From Desulfomonile tiedjei (GTDB lineage: Bacteria; Desulfobacterota; Desulfomonilia; Desulfomonilales; Desulfomonilaceae): a stretch of 64,000 nt of DNA. Below are positions 36,800 to 46,016 of this stretch, piece by piece (the stretch's first letter is position 1; each line of letters opens with the position of its first letter). The position numbers were made by a program, and so were the translations under genes. The stretch lies in NCBI GenBank assembly GCA_016218715.1, contig JACRDG010000048.1, forward strand, positions 372,001 to 436,000. The letters are read 5' to 3'. A model generated the notes under the pieces. It made no database searches and had not been told where the DNA came from. It worked only from the letters and a program-made list of their open reading frames with translations.

Positions 36800-38125
36800 T
36801 CAAGGTTGAAGCTTCACCGCAATCTGCTCCAGCTTGAAGAGGACCGACTCCGCGAGAACCCTTCTCGATTGAATCTTCTCCGGGCACCCGTCCAGGAGGC
36901 GCTGGAATCGTTTCTTGGGATCTTTATCGAGCATCGACGAGAGCAGGTCGCGTAGGAGTTCGTTTATCGGCGAAAAGTCGAACTTGGTCAACAGGATCGA
37001 ATTGACCATGTCTCCGAGGTTCTTCGGTTCCCCGAACGGGAACTTGCCGCCGGAGAGAAACTGATACAAGGTGACGCCGAGCGCCCAGATGTCATCCATC
37101 TGGGATCGTTTCATTTTAATGGTACGCACAGCCTCGAGGGGCTTTCCCAGTTGCAGGTACTCCTGATAATCCGTTCGCAGGGTCTGCAGGAGGTAGAGGA
37201 TCGCCTCCGGGGGCATAAACGGCCAGCTTCCTACCGTTCCCAACCCTTTTGGTGCTGGGTCGGCTATATCTACGGAATTGTCGAGATGATCCACCATAAT
37301 GAATTCGGTAGTGAGACATGCACCGCTCGGCGGCCGGTAGTACGTCTTCGGATAGTGGAAGAACGTGTACTTGGGAAGCCGGCTGGCAGGCTGGGCTCCT
37401 TTCTTGATGAATGCCTCGGGCCTGAGGTTGAGGTGCAGCCGGCGCTCCTCCACATGGAGATGGCACAACCCCACGGCACAGTCCACCGCCCAGGAGACCA
37501 AATCCACCAAATCGCCTCCCATGTCCGCGGGGTCGACCTTACCGATAGGATCCACCGCAAGTAGTTCCATCAGCAAGAACAGGTAATCACCGGCCTGGCC
37601 AACCTTGTGGATTTGGACGAGGCGCCTCGCTCGAGCGTACACTCCGGAAGGCTTGCGCCTGAGTACTTGTTTGCCGAGATCGGTCAAGGTGCCCGGATGT
37701 TCCTCCTGTTCCAGGTCGTAGAGCACGCCTGCCAGGCCGAACTTACCGTGCGTCTGCATGAGTTCGTGCAATTGCGCGGCCGAATAAATCTTGAGGGCGT
37801 ATGGCTTCTTCTCCACGGACACGGAATAGACCGGTCCGGTATTGCCGAAGCCGAGGAACTTCTCGGCCTCGCACGAGACCCGCGCGGCCGCGGGGCTTTT
37901 GGCCGCATCCGTGAGATCGAAGAAGCGGATCTCACCGGTCTTGTCTATTTGATCGATGAGACTCCGAAAGAGCTGTTGCGTGAGCACGCGCTCTTTTTTG
38001 GTGATTTCCGCGGCCCCCTGAAACGTGGACGTGAGAGGATCGAGTTTTCGTTGGGTAAAGGCGTCGTAAACCCCCTTCTCTCTGAGTCCTTCAATGAGTT
38101 GCGTAATGCCGATCTTTTGTGTCAT
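36800..38125 (-). CDS. protein-kinase-fold protein lacking the catalytic Asp (pseudokinase)
   Basis: 441 residues. Residues 1-85 are an N-terminal region of unknown fold. The rest follows the Ser/Thr kinase order: glycine loop LGFGNTGPVYSV, the ATP lysine in PYALKIYSA, the catalytic-loop position LHLNLRPEAFI, the DFG position IMVDHLDNS, the APE-like GSWPFMPPEA and DDIWALGVTLYQFLSGG. The HRD aspartate is Asn and DFG reads DHL, so phosphotransfer is unlikely. It may be a scaffold or nucleotide sensor. ATG 38125 has GAGGGGA upstream. Divergent from the usp gene. Family position is clear; inactivity is inference. Confidence 0.8.
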   Translation of the reverse strand: MTQKIGITQLIEGLREKGVYDAFTQRKLDPLTSTFQGAAEITKKERVLTQQLFRSLIDQIDKTGEIRFFDLTDAAKSPAAARVSCEAEKFLGFGNTGPVYSVSVEKKPYALKIYSAAQLHELMQTHGKFGLAGVLYDLEQEEHPGTLTDLGKQVLRRKPSGVYARARRLVQIHKVGQAGDYLFLLMELLAVDPIGKVDPADMGGDLVDLVSWAVDCAVGLCHLHVEERRLHLNLRPEAFIKKGAQPASRLPKYTFFHYPKTYYRPPSGACLTTEFIMVDHLDNSVDIADPAPKGLGTVGSWPFMPPEAILYLLQTLRTDYQEYLQLGKPLEAVRTIKMKRSQMDDIWALGVTLYQFLSGGKFPFGEPKNLGDMVNSILLTKFDFSPINELLRDLLSSMLDKDPKKRFQRLLDGCPEKIQSRRVLAESVLFKLEQIAVKLQP

Positions 38126-38305
38126 GAACGTCCCCTCGCGTGGGTATCCTCCAACAGGCGAACGGACCAGCGGGCGAGAATCACCGAGATATGCCGTAAG
38201 GGAGTTTAACAAGCACCGGCAACCGCGTCAACAGATTTGCCCCTGATCCAAGGGCTCAGTAGTGACCGGCTCCCGCGGACCGGGAGTGGTACCTCTCTTC
38301 ACGCA

Positions 38306-38335
38306 TGGACGTTCATCCGGGGAACGTGCTATAGT
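38306..38335 (+). promoter_or_regulatory. weak candidate promoter for usp
   Basis: TGGACG (38306-38311), 18 bp, TATAGT (38330-38335), about 98 bp before the usp start codon. The -35 matches only four of six consensus bases. Confidence 0.3.
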
Positions 38336-38432
38336 GCCGCGCATTAAGAATAGGGGCGCTGGTCACGGGAAAGCCATTGACCTTTTTGAGAATCCGCCGG
38401 TGGCAATCAGCTCGACGAAAGGAGTCTGATAC

Positions 38433-38888
38433 ATGATCCCAAAGAAAATCCTTCTTTGTACGGACTTTTCCGAAAACTCTGTTCCGGCCCGCATTTGCGC
38501 GGTCGAGTACGCGAAAACCTTTGGCGCGAAGCTGATCATATTCCACGTCGTCAACTCGCGCCTGATCGGGTATCCGGAGTTTGAGGCGAAGATTCCGGTC
38601 GATATGGCGATGCTGATGCAGAACATTGAAGAAGGAGTGCGGGAAGAACTCGATTTGTTGAGCAACGACAGCCGCCTCGACCTCGAGGACGTGGAGGCAG
38701 AATACCGCACCGGCGCGCCTGCCGACGAGATCGTCAAGTTCGCGGAAGAGGCCTCCGTGGATCTCATAATAATGGGTACCCACGGCTGGAGCGGGCTCAA
38801 GCACCTCATTCTGGGGAGCACCGCGGAGAACGTGGTCCGCACGGCACACTGTCCCGTGATGACGGTGAGGGCAGCCGGAGCATCATGA
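38433..38888 (+). CDS. universal stress protein (UspA family)
   Basis: 151 residues. The ATP-binding Usp motif is intact: IIMGTHGWSGLKHLILGSTAENVV (split here as GTHGWSGLKHLILGS) and CPVMTVR at the end; the N-terminal KILLCTDFSENS is the typical first strand and loop. Usp proteins bind ATP and help survival under stress. AAAGGAG precedes the ATG. Its 3' end overlaps that of the convergent GAF-like gene by 6 bp. It lies between the pseudokinase and the GAF-like gene, hinting at a sensory group. Confidence 0.92.
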   Translation: MIPKKILLCTDFSENSVPARICAVEYAKTFGAKLIIFHVVNSRLIGYPEFEAKIPVDMAMLMQNIEEGVREELDLLSNDSRLDLEDVEAEYRTGAPADEIVKFAEEASVDLIIMGTHGWSGLKHLILGSTAENVVRTAHCPVMTVRAAGAS

Positions 38889-41234
38889 GACCGAGAGGCT
38901 GTTACCTGCCCTCTTCGCGAGGAGTGGCGACTCCACGTTGACGCCGACCCGAAGCGCCCTGAGACCCTGAACGCCCGGTAGATCGTCCAGGTCAAGCTGT
39001 TCCAGATCATCCCGGAGAATCTGTCTGTTCTGGAGAAAGCCGATGTGCCCGAGCATTTCCTGAGATTCATCGGACCGGGAATAGACGATAGCGATCTTTT
39101 CAGGCTGGGTGAGTCGTTCGTTTCGGCCGCGGACCGTCGCCTTGTCGATCCGGGAGCGAATGATCTCATGCGCCACATCATAGGCCCCGTCCACGTCGAA
39201 TCGTTTCTCGTCGAACCTGAACCGGACCGCCAGCGGACTGCGGTGGGCCAGAATCAGATGAGTGGCGGTCAGCGGAACTTTGAGGACGCCCTTAAGCTGA
39301 TCCGCATGCCATGCGATGCCGCATGCCAATATAATCTGCCAGAGCCGCAAACTCTTTACCAACAGATCGCTGAACTTCCCGTTCTCTACAAGGGATGCGC
39401 CTGCGTAGATCACGTACTCGATCCCGTCGGTCTGGTGTTTTTCGAAATAGTGGGGAAACGCCGCCTGCGCGCGAGCTTCTTCCGCATCGAGGTATGAGGA
39501 GATCTGCTGGTTGAAGAGTGACACGCTCTCCTCGAAATCCTTTCGCTTCCGATACACGGAGCCGAGGTTGCCTTCCATGGCCTTCTCGTATGCGTCGATG
39601 GCTTCGTTCACCGACGGCCCGAAATCCCGCAGCGGAAAAAAGAGCGGTTCCAAGTCGGTGCGCATGAACTGGATCACCGACTCTTCCGCGCCGGAACTCA
39701 GTCCGTTTCGGATCTGATCGAGGTACAACTCCATCCGATAGCCAAGCTCTTCGAGGAGCGGTAGGTCCTTGGCCTTCCATGCCGATCGCACCACATCGAG
39801 CGCGAGGCTCAAATGTTCGGTCAGATCGTCACCTATGGAACGATTCCGTCCTTCGGAAGATCCCCGAATGTCGGAGGCCGCGTACAAGGGGTACACTTCC
39901 CGGAAGACTATCGGCTCCAGTTCGGACGATTCTCCGTTGTGGACTCGTTCCAAATGATCGAGGACCGCTTTTCGGAACCGCCACTCCACTGAAGGATGAA
40001 TAGCCGTGCACTTCTCCTTGATAATGCCGTCGATCTGGCTGTCCAGCTCCTGGAGTGCCCGTCTCAGTGCCACGGAAAAAATGGGCACGATCTGGTTCGC
40101 CAGCAGAGCCTCTGCCGGCCCTAGTTCTCCCGGCAGGGGTGCCCCGAGTTTCAGGGTCCCGATGTGCTGGCCCTGATCGTAGAGCGGCGCAACCAGTACC
40201 GACCTGATCCCGGCCTCCAGCATCTCTTCTTCAATCCGGGTCCGTGGAGACCGCTCCAAGAGATCCCGGATCACCAGGACCTTTTTCTCGTTCACCGCCT
40301 CTTCGAAGACAGAACCGATGAATTCCGCGATGGGAACGTGACGGGATGCGGCGAAGATACAATTCTGCCGCATTTCGCACCCCCTGTTCAGCAAGAGGAC
40401 TTGATCGCCCTGCACCGCTGCCAGGCTCGCCACCATTTCAGGAAGTCGGAAGAGCGTCCGCAGGTTTTGCTGCAGTTTTTCAAAGCCCACGTCAGACACG
40501 ATCGACCCTTTTTCCGTGATGCTCCTCTCCAGTTCCGCCCGGATTTCGGATTCGGTTACATCCACCGCGTGCACCGTGGTGAATCCCTGCAGCTCGAACT
40601 CCTCGGGCGGAAGAATGGACCGAAGCACCTCCGGTTCGGTAATGTGCTCCAGCATCTCTGACAGGTCACGCTGCGAGAGTTTTCGCGGTTTCTTCCGGGC
40701 CTTGGCCCACACATACCGGACATGGGAGTTGATGCTGTAACGACGTTCGAGCCCCGTCCTGGGATCGGGTACACTGCGAATTACCGGGTAATCCAAGTCC
40801 TTTTCCACCCCGTACAAATCCTTAAGGATAGCAAGGTAGGCCCTGACAATTATCCGGGAACGTGCTTGTTTCTGGTGCTGGAGCCTGCCGCGGAGAGTCC
40901 CGTCAGCGTTAAGAAATCTCTCTCGGAATGGCGGGGAGACGTACACCGGTTGCAGGGATATCGGTATAAGCGCTCCCATCGGCTGCGTCTCCCAGGACCC
41001 CGGTGGAAAGACTGCGCTCATGAGGGTCTTAACCAGATCCCAGTGGTCGTCCAGAATGGAAAGGTCTTCGATCGGCCCCGTGAGTTCAGGCACTTTGGCG
41101 AGCCGCTCCTGAACCGAACGCAGCATCCGCGCCCACTCCTCGCTCCATGACGCCACCGACCGTTCCCAGAATTCGACCAAAGGACCGAAACTGAACACAC
41201 AGCGGAAAGGATACTCACTCAGGATCTCTTGCAT
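38883..41234 (-). CDS. large GAF-like multidomain protein of unknown function
   Basis: 783 residues, mostly helical. Around residues 290-430 lies a GAF-like sensory domain (VLVIRDLLERSPRTRIEEE, AGIRSVLVAPLYDQGQHIGT, LKLGAPLPGEL). The N-terminal 200 residues contain PVYVSPPFRERFLNADGTLR. The C-terminal 300 residues have AHRSPLAVRFRFDEKRFDVD and end near LLAKRAGNSL. No kinase, GGDEF, HD or HTH domain was recognised, so output is unknown. GGAGG lies 8 nt before ATG 41234. Convergent with usp. It may bind a small ligand through the GAF domain. Confidence 0.65.
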   Translation of the reverse strand: MQEILSEYPFRCVFSFGPLVEFWERSVASWSEEWARMLRSVQERLAKVPELTGPIEDLSILDDHWDLVKTLMSAVFPPGSWETQPMGALIPISLQPVYVSPPFRERFLNADGTLRGRLQHQKQARSRIIVRAYLAILKDLYGVEKDLDYPVIRSVPDPRTGLERRYSINSHVRYVWAKARKKPRKLSQRDLSEMLEHITEPEVLRSILPPEEFELQGFTTVHAVDVTESEIRAELERSITEKGSIVSDVGFEKLQQNLRTLFRLPEMVASLAAVQGDQVLLLNRGCEMRQNCIFAASRHVPIAEFIGSVFEEAVNEKKVLVIRDLLERSPRTRIEEEMLEAGIRSVLVAPLYDQGQHIGTLKLGAPLPGELGPAEALLANQIVPIFSVALRRALQELDSQIDGIIKEKCTAIHPSVEWRFRKAVLDHLERVHNGESSELEPIVFREVYPLYAASDIRGSSEGRNRSIGDDLTEHLSLALDVVRSAWKAKDLPLLEELGYRMELYLDQIRNGLSSGAEESVIQFMRTDLEPLFFPLRDFGPSVNEAIDAYEKAMEGNLGSVYRKRKDFEESVSLFNQQISSYLDAEEARAQAAFPHYFEKHQTDGIEYVIYAGASLVENGKFSDLLVKSLRLWQIILACGIAWHADQLKGVLKVPLTATHLILAHRSPLAVRFRFDEKRFDVDGAYDVAHEIIRSRIDKATVRGRNERLTQPEKIAIVYSRSDESQEMLGHIGFLQNRQILRDDLEQLDLDDLPGVQGLRALRVGVNVESPLLAKRAGNSLSVS

Positions 41235-41816
41235 GACAGAATCCTCCGTTGGTTGTCTTTTAATTATGCCTTGCAGGTAAAGGAAAAGTCCAGAAGAGGT
41301 TCGACTGCAACTTCGTTTCGAGCGCGTCAAAAGCTGGAGGGCTCTTTACACCCTGTAAAGAATGCTGACAGATGCCCGCACATCCGATGCCTTTGTCCTG
41401 AGGTCCCGAGGGAGACGGGCGTCCCGCCTGTCATTTCCTCATGGGCCGGCAAGATGCCGGCCCCACTGGACAGCCAAGGGCAAAGACCCCGAGGGAGACA
41501 CCGCATTTGCGAAAAGGTGCACTAAGCCTTGTCGGTTACCCGACATTTCTCTTGGCAATTACTCCCGGAGATGGGCTGCGATTCCCGTGGACCCTGGCAC
41601 ATCCGTTGCAAAGGAAAAATTGTGTTTACTTCGCGGGGCGAAGCCGTATGATCCGGAAGATGTGCATAGTATGGCCCGGATCAGTCCCAGGCGAGACAGG
41701 GGATGCCCCGCAGAGCCCTGCAACATTCGGGGCCGGGGAGCCTTGTTGACGGCAAGGGCTTTAAAGAATGAGCGCTCCGGGACGAGAGCAGCCCGGGTTT
41801 ATAGGGAGGACGCAAA
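41235..41816. other. 582-bp intergenic region with a dispersed repeat
   Basis: No supportable gene. Open frames crossing it run through a palindromic repeat (41410-41472). TATAGGGAGGACGC at the end is the ribosome binding site of the CBS-ACT gene. Confidence 0.45.
41410..41472. repeat. GGCATCTTGCC-type repeat, reverse orientation
   Basis: Read on the minus strand it runs TGGGGCCGGCATCTTGCCGG, CCCATGAGGAAATGACAGG, CGGGACGCCCGTC. The same order (GGCATCTTGCC, GGAAATGACAGGCGGGACGC) appears on the + strand at 58441-58500. Each copy holds two small palindromes. Confidence 0.6.
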
Positions 41817-42500
41817 ATGCTGGTACGAGATTGGATGAGCAAAAACGTGATCACCATCGAATCCACCGAGCCCATGCAACAGGCCATTAACCTGCTGATG
41901 GAACATCACGTCGGCATGCTTCCGGTGATGGAAGAAGGGAAGCTGGTGGGCATTGTCACCGATCGCGATCTGAAGCGCGCGTCCCCTTCCGACGCCACTC
42001 TCATGGATATCCAGCACGTCCTGTATCATCTTTCGAGGCTCGAAGTCGGCGCGATCATGAGCCGATATCCGATTACCATACCTGATGAGTTCACCATGGA
42101 AGAGGCAGCGGAAGTCCTCCTGAACAACGGGATTTCCGGAGCGCCCTGTCTGGACAAAGACGGGCGGATAACAGGCGTCATCACCAAGAACGATATGTTT
42201 AAGGCCTTCATCGCCTTGAGCGGTCTGGCCAAGCGGGGGGTCCTGTTCGGTTTCCTCCTGGAGGACCGACCGGGCTCCATAAAGGACGTCACCGACTTGA
42301 TACGCAAGTACAACGCGAGGCTGGTGAGCATTCTTACGTCGTACGAAAAAGCCCCGGAAGGGTACCGGTACGTGTACATTCGAGCCCACGACGTGAATCG
42401 GGAAACGCTTCCTCAATTGGAACAGGAGCTAAAGCAAACGGCCAAGCTCTTGTACAAAGTCGATCACCGTGCGAACACGAGAGCGTTCTACGACGTCTGA
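41817..42500 (+). CDS. CBS-pair plus ACT domain protein
   Basis: 227 residues. Two CBS motifs (residues about 3-62 and 78-135: RDWMSKNVITIES with GIVTDRDLK, and IMSRYPITIPDEFTMEEAA with GVITKNDMF) form a Bateman module that usually binds adenine nucleotides. An ACT-like domain follows (GVLFGFLLEDRPGSIKDVTDLIRK). The pair is typical of AcuB-like regulatory proteins. GGGAGGACGC precedes the ATG. It stands alone, so the regulated partner is not evident. Confidence 0.9.
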   Translation: MLVRDWMSKNVITIESTEPMQQAINLLMEHHVGMLPVMEEGKLVGIVTDRDLKRASPSDATLMDIQHVLYHLSRLEVGAIMSRYPITIPDEFTMEEAAEVLLNNGISGAPCLDKDGRITGVITKNDMFKAFIALSGLAKRGVLFGFLLEDRPGSIKDVTDLIRKYNARLVSILTSYEKAPEGYRYVYIRAHDVNRETLPQLEQELKQTAKLLYKVDHRANTRAFYDV

Positions 42501-42510
42501 TATCAAGTCG

Positions 42511-42569
42511 CTTTCAGAAATGTAATCCGGGGAGAATGTCTTTGCACAAGGAAGTTTCCCCCAAGCCCC
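42511..42569. repeat. dispersed hairpin element, copy 3
   Basis: CTTTCAGAAATGTAATCCGG leads into GGGGAGAATGTCTTT, a short loop, then AAGGAAGTTTCCCCC. It begins 11 bp past the CBS-ACT stop. Confidence 0.65.
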
Positions 42570-42630
42570 ATAAGCGCTAGCTTTTCGGTCACTCCATTGT
42601 GATTTCATGTGGTTGACTCGACAAGAGCGA

Positions 42631-42701
42631 CGTCACCCCGGCGGAGGCCGGGGTCCAGGAGGCATCAAGAAAACTGGATTCCGGCCTTCGCCGGAATGAC
42701 G
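42631..42701. repeat. REP-type inverted pair, copy 3
   Basis: CGTCACCCCGGCGGAGGCCG faces the complement of CGTCATTCCGGCGAAGGCCG. The right arm matches the left arm of copy 1 (4359) with one change. Confidence 0.7.
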
Positions 42702-42829
42702 GACGGTGGAACGGCCCAGCCTTGGGTTAGCGCCTATGCCCCCAAGCTCCCTTCAAGAAACTCTATTGCCCTCGCCTTGCCGCTGCCGTTTTTCTCCCGA
42801 CGTGAAAAAGCAGTCCCGCTGCACGAGCA

Positions 42830-42858
42830 TTTTCAAGTACAATCCCGCTCACTATATT
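42830..42858 (+). promoter_or_regulatory. weak candidate promoter for the M3 peptidase gene
   Basis: TTTTCA (42830-42835), 17 bp, TATATT (42853-42858), 39 bp before the start codon. Confidence 0.33.
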
Positions 42859-42896
42859 TTGGTACAGATTATATCGACTAGGAGAAGGAGCACGTG

Positions 42897-44597
42897 ATGT
42901 TCAATACCCTTCCCAGTGAGGCAACCGGCCTGCTGGATTGGACCTGGCCTCAATTCGAGCCTTATTACGCGGACCTGGAGGCAAGAGAGGTTTCCGCGGA
43001 GAACGCGGAAGAGTTTCTTGCCGATTGGACCCGCGTGAGCGAACTGGTGGATGAGGTGTCCAGCCGCCTGCACGTCGCCACCACGGTCAATACTGCTGAC
43101 GTAGAAGCGGAACGGCGCTTTCACCGGTTTCTCGATGAGGTCTATCCGTCGGTGGAACAAGCCGAACAGCGGCTCAGAACGAAACTCCTCGACGCGGGGG
43201 TGGAGCCTCGCGGGTTTGAAATACCACTGGTGCGTATGCGCGCGGAGGCCGAACTCTTCCGCGAAGAGAACATCCCCCTTACCGTGGAAGAGCACAAGCT
43301 CTCCATGGAGTACGACAAGATCGTGGGCGCTCAAACGGTCCAATGGGAGGGACAAGAGGTCACCATCGTTCAGTTGCGACCGGTGTTTCAGCAAACTGAC
43401 CGCAGCCTCAGGGAACAGGCCTGGCGCCTCGCGACCCAGCGGCAATTGGAGGACCGGGAAGCCATCAACGCACTGTGGCGCCGCTTCATGGAGATACGCC
43501 TGAAACTGGCGGCCAATGCCGGTTTCGAGGACTATCGCTCGTTTCGCTGGAAACAGCTGCTCCGCTTCGATTACCAGCCTGACGACTGCAAGCATTTTCA
43601 TCGAGCCATCGAGGAGGCGGTGGTGCCGGCCGCGGCTCGCATCTACGAGAGGCGCCGGAAGCTCCTGGGACTCGACGCGCTCCGTCCCTGGGACCTCGAG
43701 GTGGATGTTTTCGGCCGCGCGGCGTTGGCCCCCTTCTCCGACGTGAGCGAATTCCGGAGCCGTTCGTCAGCGATTTTCCATCAGGTCGATCCAGCTCTGG
43801 GCTCCTATTTCGACATCATGATCCGTGAGGGGCTCCTGGACCTGGAAAACCGCAAGAATAAGGCCCCGGGCGGGTACTGCACGGAGTTTGCCGCGGCCAA
43901 GCGCCCATTCATCTTCATGAACGCGGTGGGGCTTCACGATGACGTGCAGACGATGCTCCACGAGGCTGGCCACGCGTTTCACGCGTTCGAACGCGGCCTC
44001 CTCCCCTATTATCAGCAGCGGCACGTGGGGATGGAGTTCGCTGAAGTGGCCTCCATGACCATGGAGCTGTTGGCCGCGCCGTATCTCGACCGGACCGCGG
44101 GAGGATTCTATTCGGACGCTGACGCGGCCCGCGCGCGGGTGCAACACCTGGAATGGTGCATCCTTTTCTGGCCGTACATGGCTGCGGTGGACGCGTTCCA
44201 GCACTGGGTGTACGAAAATCCGACCTATTCGTGCGATCCCGCGATGTGCGACGCACAGTGGCAGAGAGTGTCGCAACGGTTCATGCCCGCGGTCGACTGG
44301 ACCGGGCTGGAGGAGGAGTTCAAAACCGGCTGGCATCGCAAGCTCCACATCCATACCGTTCCGTTTTACTACGTGGAGTACGGACTCGCGCAACTCGGAG
44401 CGGCCCAGGTGTGGGGGAATGCCCTCAAGGATCAGGCTGCCGCGGTGGCAGCCTATCGCAAGGCGCTCGCCCTGGGCGGGACCGTCCCGCTGCCGGCGCT
44501 CTTCGAAGCCGCTGGCGCACGGTTCTCCTTTGACACAGCCACCCTGGCTTCCGCGGTATCGCTCATGGAAACGACTATCGACACCCTCAGCACCTGA
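42897..44597 (+). CDS. M3-family oligoendopeptidase
   Basis: 566 residues. The zinc site is TMLHEAGHAFHAFE (HExxH, residues about 355-368), with the third ligand in the following EFAEVASMTMELL, as in M3B (PepF-like) peptidases. FIFMNAVG precedes the site and HIHTVPFYYVEYGLAQLGA lies in the substrate groove, both family-typical. Such enzymes cut short peptides in the cytoplasm. ATG 42897 has AAGGAG 6 nt upstream; the GTG one codon earlier is less well placed. Flanked on both sides by repeats, it appears to be a single-gene unit. Confidence 0.94.
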   Translation: MFNTLPSEATGLLDWTWPQFEPYYADLEAREVSAENAEEFLADWTRVSELVDEVSSRLHVATTVNTADVEAERRFHRFLDEVYPSVEQAEQRLRTKLLDAGVEPRGFEIPLVRMRAEAELFREENIPLTVEEHKLSMEYDKIVGAQTVQWEGQEVTIVQLRPVFQQTDRSLREQAWRLATQRQLEDREAINALWRRFMEIRLKLAANAGFEDYRSFRWKQLLRFDYQPDDCKHFHRAIEEAVVPAAARIYERRRKLLGLDALRPWDLEVDVFGRAALAPFSDVSEFRSRSSAIFHQVDPALGSYFDIMIREGLLDLENRKNKAPGGYCTEFAAAKRPFIFMNAVGLHDDVQTMLHEAGHAFHAFERGLLPYYQQRHVGMEFAEVASMTMELLAAPYLDRTAGGFYSDADAARARVQHLEWCILFWPYMAAVDAFQHWVYENPTYSCDPAMCDAQWQRVSQRFMPAVDWTGLEEEFKTGWHRKLHIHTVPFYYVEYGLAQLGAAQVWGNALKDQAAAVAAYRKALALGGTVPLPALFEAAGARFSFDTATLASAVSLMETTIDTLST

Positions 44598-44608
44598 TGC
44601 TGAGTCGG

Positions 44609-44680
44609 TTTCAGAGAAGTATTCCGGGGGGAACTTCTTTACACAAAGAAGTTCCTCCCGTAGTCCCCCTCAAGAAAGTC
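44609..44680. repeat. dispersed hairpin element, copy 4
   Basis: TTTCAGAGAAGTATTCCGGG leads into GGGAACTTCTTT, loop ACAC, AAAGAAGTTCC. It begins 12 bp past the M3 peptidase stop and probably ends its transcript. Confidence 0.7.
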
Positions 44681-44742
44681 TATCGCCCTGGGTGTTCCGA
44701 CTTTCCTCGACGAGGAAAACCGGAATACCCAGGTAAATAGAA

Positions 44743-44815
44743 GTTTTTGGAGAGGGGTGTGGGGAGAAACCTTTTTTCAAAAAGGTTCTCCCCAGATTCC
44801 CTCTTTGAAAGCGAG
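44743..44815. repeat. dispersed hairpin element, copy 5
   Basis: GGGGAGAAACCTTTTTT, loop C, AAAAAGGTTCTCCCC, then AGATTCCCTCTTTGAAAG. It is the most symmetrical copy and lies 20 bp before the next gene's start, only 60 bp from copy 4, giving two elements in tandem. Confidence 0.7.
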
Positions 44816-44834
44816 TTCGGATGAGGAGAATACG

Positions 44835-45578
44835 ATGGGAGGAACGGCGTTTCTGATCCCGGGCAAGCTTGCGGAGCATCACTGGCAGCCGGCGCCGGAG
44901 AAGCGGAGCTTTCTCGATAGGGTAATGGGGAAGCGCGGGTTTACCAAGCCTCGGGTAACGGAGTTGGGGCCTGGGGCGAGGCTGATTGAGCTGCCGCCTG
45001 GGCCGCTGGTCGAACTCGCAGCCGACTTCCGGGATTTTCTCTCACGTCGCCTGGTCGAACCGTGGGAAGCATCGCAGCTCGTGTTGGACTATCTCGACGA
45101 CGGTGTTGTGACCGTATTCCTCCGGGGCGAGCAGTCACCGGAGCGGACGGAGCCGCATTATTACTTGCAGGTAACGTTTTCCGGCTGCGCGGGTATGGCG
45201 GAAGTGTCTGCCGAAGTGGCTTGGCACTGGGCCGCGCTCTGGTACCAGGACGGGTACGAGCGTGTCGCGGATCGGTTCTTTGAGCCGTTCGGCTTTGTCC
45301 CGTCGTACTCCGAGGCTCACGAGCTGCCGGCGAACCCGTTCCTGCCGCTGGGCAAGCTCGGGTACGGGATGTACGTGGGGAAGCTTCCCGGCACCCCGGA
45401 CGAGGAGGCCCCGAGCCAACTGTTCGAACTCGACGCATGGGTGATGGAATCGCTGGACGATACCGAAGATCTCTCGATAATCGGGCAGCTGGACACCAAG
45501 TTCGGCTCGCTCATGGCTGACGCCCAATGCCGATGCCAGCTCTGCATGCCGGAGTTTGAGGCGAACTTGGGCAGGTGA
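44835..45578 (+). CDS. unknown protein with C-terminal CxC-x2-C
   Basis: 247 residues, no recognised family. The central part looks folded and aromatic-rich (VSAEVAWHWAALWYQDGYE). The C-terminus carries DAQCRCQLCMPEFE, a small CxC-x2-C cluster that could bind metal. GAGGAGA precedes the ATG; in-frame extension upstream runs into the hairpin repeat and was rejected. It opens an accessory block with the RHH-like and HExxH genes, but no tight coupling is seen. Confidence 0.6.
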   Translation: MGGTAFLIPGKLAEHHWQPAPEKRSFLDRVMGKRGFTKPRVTELGPGARLIELPPGPLVELAADFRDFLSRRLVEPWEASQLVLDYLDDGVVTVFLRGEQSPERTEPHYYLQVTFSGCAGMAEVSAEVAWHWAALWYQDGYERVADRFFEPFGFVPSYSEAHELPANPFLPLGKLGYGMYVGKLPGTPDEEAPSQLFELDAWVMESLDDTEDLSIIGQLDTKFGSLMADAQCRCQLCMPEFEANLGR

Positions 45579-45651
45579 ATCGTATAAATCAGCCAATGTC
45601 GTAAGCCGGAAAATTGTCCCTGGATTGCGCACCCAAAGGAGAGAGAACGCT

Positions 45652-45951
45652 ATGAGGAAGATTACCCCGCATAAAGACAGACCTATGAAGCATATCTTCA
45701 TCAGGGTGCCCGAGGATGTCCTGGAAGATCTCAAACGGATCGCCCCGTTGAAGGGCATGGGAGGATATCAGGCTCTCATCAAGTTCTACATCAGCCAGGG
45801 GCTGAGAAAAGACCTGCGAGAGCTTTGGGAAGCAGAACACGGAAGGGTTGAAACGGTGCTCACTGAGTGTGGGATAGATCCTGACCAGAGACAAGAAATC
45901 CTCAACCGGTTGAAGGAAGACCCATCGTCAGGGGTTGATGTTCCGGTGTAG
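45652..45951 (+). CDS. CopG/BrnA-like antitoxin-type protein
   Basis: 99 residues. KHIFIRVPEDVLEDLKRIAPLKG-type residues (MKHIFIRVPEDVLEDL) followed by GYQALIKFYISQGLRKD resemble the strand-helix-helix of ribbon-helix-helix proteins in BrnA/CopG antitoxins. The last 40 residues may be a toxin-binding tail. AAAGGAGAG precedes the ATG. No toxin gene (BrnT, RelE, MazF type) was found on either side, so it is orphan or its partner is the unrecognised neighbour. Function uncertain. Confidence 0.6.
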   Translation: MRKITPHKDRPMKHIFIRVPEDVLEDLKRIAPLKGMGGYQALIKFYISQGLRKDLRELWEAEHGRVETVLTECGIDPDQRQEILNRLKEDPSSGVDVPV

Positions 45952-46016
45952 GAGTTTGTTGCGGGGCCGCGTTCCTAACCGCTGCCACGCGTTCCTCGAC
46001 TTGAGGGGGTTCTGTA

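Noticed and set aside
41362-41838. Open frames on the plus strand before the CBS-ACT gene
   Set aside because: They run through the palindromic repeat at 41410 and have no start signal or homology.
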